A stretch of DNA of 64,000 bases from an uncultured Collinsella sp. (lineage in GTDB: Bacteria; Actinomycetota; Coriobacteriia; Coriobacteriales; Coriobacteriaceae): the NCBI GenBank assembly GCA_900542825.1, contig UQOY01000003.1, positions 124,001-188,000 of the forward strand, given 5' to 3'. How positions within the stretch are numbered: position 1 is the first letter of the stretch; every line of letters begins with the position of its first letter. This document shows, piece by piece, positions 60,713-64,000 of the stretch. The notes under the pieces were generated by a model. It had not been told where the DNA came from. It was given only the letters and a program-made list of their open reading frames with translations, and did no database searches. The position numbers and the translations under genes are program-made.

Positions 60713-60887
60713 AGTTACGCGGTTTTACCAAACCGCGTAACGACTCGACGCTGCAAGCGCCCCTAGACGGCAATCTGACGTTCAATCGTCGGTCGCGCAC
60801 CGAAGTGCGTTTCCCTCCTCTTTCACGTCACCTTGCTCGCTTAGGGGCGTTTTCGCTGACTTATGCTCAACCTACAATAATTCCGAG
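60713..60887 (+). repeat. Composite hairpin element B, copy 3
   Basis: Hairpin GTTACGCGGTTT/AAACCGCGTAAC, block CGACGCTGCAAGC and outer stem CGCCCCTA/TAGGGGCG enclose CAATCTGACGTTCAATCGTC, inner stem CGCAC-CGAA-GTGCG and CTCCTCTTTCACGTCACC. CGCTGACTTATGCTCAACCT follows. It starts directly after the DAHP synthase stop, as copy 2 does after its gene. Confidence 0.8.
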
Positions 60888-60896
60888 CTGAACAAG

Positions 60897-63134
60897 TTAC
60901 TCGCTGTAGCGGGTGGCGATGGCAGCTTGTACCATGCCGGCGCTCATGAGGTAGGTCACCAGGAAGTAGCCACCGTATGCTGCCAGGAAGATTGCACAGG
61001 TGAGGCCCACGGTGCCGCCGATGCTCATAGCTCCGAATATGCTCACCAGCTCGATAATCACCTTAAGTGCCACAAAGGAGTGCGCCAGGCCCACTGCCAG
61101 CGGGAACAGGAAGAACACCGCTTGCTGCGCCATCACCGAATGGCGAATCTGGCGGTCGTCACAGCCGATCTGTGCCAGCACACGATAGCTGCGGCTGCCG
61201 TCGGCCACGTTGGAGAGTTGCTGGATCGACAGAATCGCCGCGCATGCAACGACCAGTACAAAGCCAATGTAGATGGCCAGATAGCTAATCATGCCGTTCA
61301 TCTGCGCCGCCTGCGTATACATCTCGGAACGCGTGATGAAGACTCCCCATGACCCCGGCTCCTTGCCGTCAACGAGCAGATTGTCGAGCAAGGTGTATTT
61401 AATGCTCTCGTCTGCCTCGGTCGTATCCATCCCCTGTTTGTAGTTAGCGAGCAGATTACTGGAATACGGCTGCAGATTAAGTTGGGACAACAGCTCATCG
61501 GCTACGACCACGGTACCGGGATTGCTGCCCATCGCCGAGTTGGCGATGGCCGCCGTGTCCTCGTCCGACTTATCGGTTGCAGGCTTGAGCTCATGCCCGC
61601 CCAAGGTGAGGGTATGGCCGCCGGCCATGTATTTGGTGTACAGGTCGCCCAGCTCACCGCCCATATCACACGTGAGCAGATACTGGTCGCGGCCAATGCT
61701 CACCGGCTCCTCGCCCATCATCTGGCGCAGCTTGTTGTACTGGCTCGCCGGCGTCACATACAGACCCATCGCATCGGCGTTGCTTCCCTCAAGCGCCTTG
61801 GGAAGTTTTTCGCCCATGGCCTTGCACATCTCACCTGCCGCCACCGAGGGGCCCGAGCCGCCAAGCGGGTAACTCAGATACGAATCGATCTGCACATGCT
61901 CACCGGCAACATCGGCGATATTGACCTTCTTGCCGGTCTCGTCGTTGTTGTCCGCCGACTTGCCCTTAATACCGTCTGCAACGTTATCGGGATCTTTACG
62001 ATCGCCATGCCATGCAGCGTACAAATCGACCGTTGCATCGGCCAGCACCATGCGATCGGCCTCAGACGGATTGACATACTCCTTGTAGTAGTCGAGCGTT
62101 TCGGGCGTGTAATAGACATACGTCTGAGACACGTCAACAGGGTTATAGCGCTCCAGATTCTCGTTCATCACGTTGGCAATCGACATACCGCAGGTCACCG
62201 AGGTAATGGCCAAAAACAGAATCATCGCGATGACGCCCATCGAAAAGCACACCGTATTGACCTTGGCCGAGAGCTGACGCACGGTAAACATATTGAGGCC
62301 GCGCCAATACACGCTGCGCAGGCTCTGCAGCAGCTTGATAAGCATGCCCGAGAGTCCCCAGAACAGCGCAAAGGTGCCCACAGTAACCATAGCGGTCGTA
62401 ATGCCAAACTGGCTCATGGCCTCTTGCAGCTTGCTGTCCGTCGCGGTTAGCGGGAACCCATCACGTAGCAGACGGTAATAGGCCACGCCCACAAGCACCA
62501 CGCCCACGGCAAAGATGGCAATCGCGATCCAGGGGTTGCGTGTCTTGATGCTCTCGTTGCGACGCTCGGCACCCATAAGCTCAATGAGCTTAGTGCGACG
62601 AACGGCGCGCAGGTTCAGCAGTAACGTGAGTACGAACATCACGAGCATGCAGGCAAGGGTCAGGTTGAACGCGTGCACCGAGAAAAAGAAGTGAAAATTG
62701 GCGATCTGTGTCTTAAAGAGCGAAGCCGTAAAGAACGTCATGAGCTGGGAGAGTCCCACACCCAGCACAATGCCGGCGACAAAGGCCACGACCGAGACGA
62801 TCACCGTCTCGAGCGCCATGATCGTGGCGACGCGCCCGCGTCCCATGCCGAGCACCTGGTACAGGCCAAACTCCTTTTTACGGCGCTTCATGATGAAGTT
62901 ATTGGCATACACCATCAAAAAGGCCATGACACCGGCCAAAAAATACGTCAGGTAGCCGAGCATGCTGCCCATAACCTGCGCCAAGCCCTTTTCATCGATT
63001 CCGGCGATGTCGACCTGCATCGAGATGGTGTTAAAGGCATAGAAGACCGTGACGCCCAGGGTGAGCGTCAAAAGGTAGACGAGGTAGTCGCGGCCGGCGC
63101 GGCGGACGTTGCCCCAAGCGAGTTTACAGAGCAT
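60897..63134 (-). CDS. FtsX-like ABC transporter permease (BceB-like)
   Basis: About 745 residues with the BceB pattern: MLCKLAWGNVRRAGRDYLVY, four helices containing FIMKRRKKEFGLYQVLGMGR, further helices, a large extracellular domain of about 300 residues (roughly 340-630), and a final group of helices with GSRSYRVLAQIGCDDRQIRH. Such permeases with a BceA ATPase detoxify or sense peptide antibiotics. Its start lies inside the end of the ATPase gene, after GAGGG. No two-component system is in the window to the left. Confidence 0.9.
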   Translation of the reverse strand: MLCKLAWGNVRRAGRDYLVYLLTLTLGVTVFYAFNTISMQVDIAGIDEKGLAQVMGSMLGYLTYFLAGVMAFLMVYANNFIMKRRKKEFGLYQVLGMGRGRVATIMALETVIVSVVAFVAGIVLGVGLSQLMTFFTASLFKTQIANFHFFFSVHAFNLTLACMLVMFVLTLLLNLRAVRRTKLIELMGAERRNESIKTRNPWIAIAIFAVGVVLVGVAYYRLLRDGFPLTATDSKLQEAMSQFGITTAMVTVGTFALFWGLSGMLIKLLQSLRSVYWRGLNMFTVRQLSAKVNTVCFSMGVIAMILFLAITSVTCGMSIANVMNENLERYNPVDVSQTYVYYTPETLDYYKEYVNPSEADRMVLADATVDLYAAWHGDRKDPDNVADGIKGKSADNNDETGKKVNIADVAGEHVQIDSYLSYPLGGSGPSVAAGEMCKAMGEKLPKALEGSNADAMGLYVTPASQYNKLRQMMGEEPVSIGRDQYLLTCDMGGELGDLYTKYMAGGHTLTLGGHELKPATDKSDEDTAAIANSAMGSNPGTVVVADELLSQLNLQPYSSNLLANYKQGMDTTEADESIKYTLLDNLLVDGKEPGSWGVFITRSEMYTQAAQMNGMISYLAIYIGFVLVVACAAILSIQQLSNVADGSRSYRVLAQIGCDDRQIRHSVMAQQAVFFLFPLAVGLAHSFVALKVIIELVSIFGAMSIGGTVGLTCAIFLAAYGGYFLVTYLMSAGMVQAAIATRYSE

Positions 63135-63909
63135 CGGAGCCCTCACCGCCCATCATGGCAACGACCTCCATAATGCGGTCGAAGAACTCTCGGCGGTCGG
63201 TGTCGCCGCGGCGCAGCTCAGTGAAGATCTTGCCGTCGCGGATAAACAGCACGCGACTCGTGTAGCTGGCAGCAAAGCTGTCGTGCGTGACCATGAGCAC
63301 GGTGGCGCGCAGACGGCGGTTGAGAGCCTCTAGGCTCTCGAGCAGCAGGCGGGCGCTTTTGGAGTCGAGGGCGCCGGTGGGCTCATCGGCCATGATCATG
63401 GTGGGGTCGGTGACGAGCGCGCGAGCCGCGGCAACGCGCTGCTGCTGACCGCCGGACATCTGGTAGGGATACTTGTCGAGCACCTGACTGATGGACAGGC
63501 GCGCTGCAACATCCTGCACGCGAGTCGAGATCTCTGCCGAGTTAGTGCGAGCGATGGTGAGCGGCAGGGCGATGTTCTCGCGTGCCGTGAGCGTATCGAG
63601 CAGGTTGGAGTCCTGGAAGATAAAGCCGAGCTCCTCGCGGCGGAACTGCGAGAGTTTGGCCTGCTTCATGCGCGTAACGTCCTGCCCGTTGATGCGAATG
63701 GTGCCGCTCGTGGCGCTATCGATGGTCGAGACGCAGTTGAGCAACGTCGACTTGCCCGAGCCCGAGGCGCCCATGATGCCAACGAATTCGCCGCGGTTGA
63801 CGGTAAAGCTGACGTCGTTGAGCGCGCGGGTCACGTTGCCCAGCGCTCCATATACCTTTTCGAGATGCGCGACCTCCAGTACCGGGGTCGCCATGTGCGT
63901 GGTTTGCAT
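63124..63909 (-). CDS. ABC transporter ATP-binding protein (BceA-like)
   Basis: 261 residues: Walker A GIMGASGSGKSTLLNCVSTI, Q-loop GFIFQDSNLLDTLTARENIA, signature MSGGQQQRVAAARALVTD, Walker B MIMADEPTGALDSKSA, H-loop MVTHDSFAASYTSR. The IFQDxNLLDTLT segment is characteristic of BceA/MacB-type ATPases. It overlaps the BceB-like permease gene, with which it forms one transporter. The ATG follows AAAGGA. Confidence 0.93.
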   Translation of the reverse strand: MQTTHMATPVLEVAHLEKVYGALGNVTRALNDVSFTVNRGEFVGIMGASGSGKSTLLNCVSTIDSATSGTIRINGQDVTRMKQAKLSQFRREELGFIFQDSNLLDTLTARENIALPLTIARTNSAEISTRVQDVAARLSISQVLDKYPYQMSGGQQQRVAAARALVTDPTMIMADEPTGALDSKSARLLLESLEALNRRLRATVLMVTHDSFAASYTSRVLFIRDGKIFTELRRGDTDRREFFDRIMEVVAMMGGEGSDAL

Positions 63910-64000
63910 ACCGAGTCCTTTCTTGCGATTAGTCTACGGCATCTATAGTCGCAAGAAGCCGAGTCGGCTACCATCGATATGGCTTACGCTTGCCTTACCG

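Overview
The window reads like a chromosomal segment of a GC-rich, anaerobic gut actinomycete, most probably a Coriobacteriia member such as Collinsella. The grounds are inference from content: pyruvate formate-lyase with its activase, a sucrose PTS, many small ABC systems, dense coding on both strands, and several families of short palindromic repeats in nearly every intergenic gap. No rRNA, tRNA, CRISPR array, phage or intact insertion sequence was seen.

Layout. 1-3000: the start of an MFS transporter with a TetR regulator and two near-identical operators, then amt-glnK for ammonium. 3160-8250: a CmpB-type membrane protein with an HD-domain protein, a DXS-like thiamine-diphosphate enzyme with an altered active site, a tandem hairpin array, and an iron alcohol dehydrogenase. 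8445-12840: a polar amino acid (probably glutamate/glutamine) ABC importer and a class I amidotransferase-like hydrolase. 12950-16480: a BcrA-type ABC exporter beside an XRE/DUF2975 pair. 16600-18870: a GGDEF-like/REC/HD-GYP regulator with an Hpt protein. 19080-27130: hydrolase, radical SAM protein, SEC-C methionine aminopeptidase, 2-hydroxyacid dehydrogenase, M18 aminopeptidase, membrane-anchored C-N hydrolase, phosphofructokinase. 27775-34300: a MacB-type ABC system, GyrI-like protein, CLC channel, Ogt. 34997-40291: aspartate-family synthesis (asd, lysC, thrC, thrB). 40550-45300: engB, nucleosidase, serine hydrolase, pflA, DegV. 45575-51192: the sucrose locus (two GH32 enzymes, PTS EIIBC, LacI repressor with operators). 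51494-53882: a pyruvate formate-lyase encoded as two genes, with the glycyl-radical domain on a separate 83-residue protein. 54436-59104: MarR plus a heterodimeric ABC exporter. 59681-64000: DAHP synthase and a Bce-type ABC pair.

The most unusual signals are: (1) the split pyruvate formate-lyase; (2) a five-copy family of nested long hairpins whose stems differ from copy to copy but whose internal loop (CGTCCTC opposite TGCGGAA) is conserved, four of the five lying 12-24 nt after a stop codon in the same orientation to the preceding gene; (3) a three-copy composite hairpin element directly after amt, a 2-hydroxyacid dehydrogenase and DAHP synthase, with compensatory stem changes; (4) a DXS paralogue that has lost both phosphate-binding arginines. 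Items 2 and 3 look like undescribed structured 3'-UTR or DNA elements; this is inference from comparing copies inside this window only.
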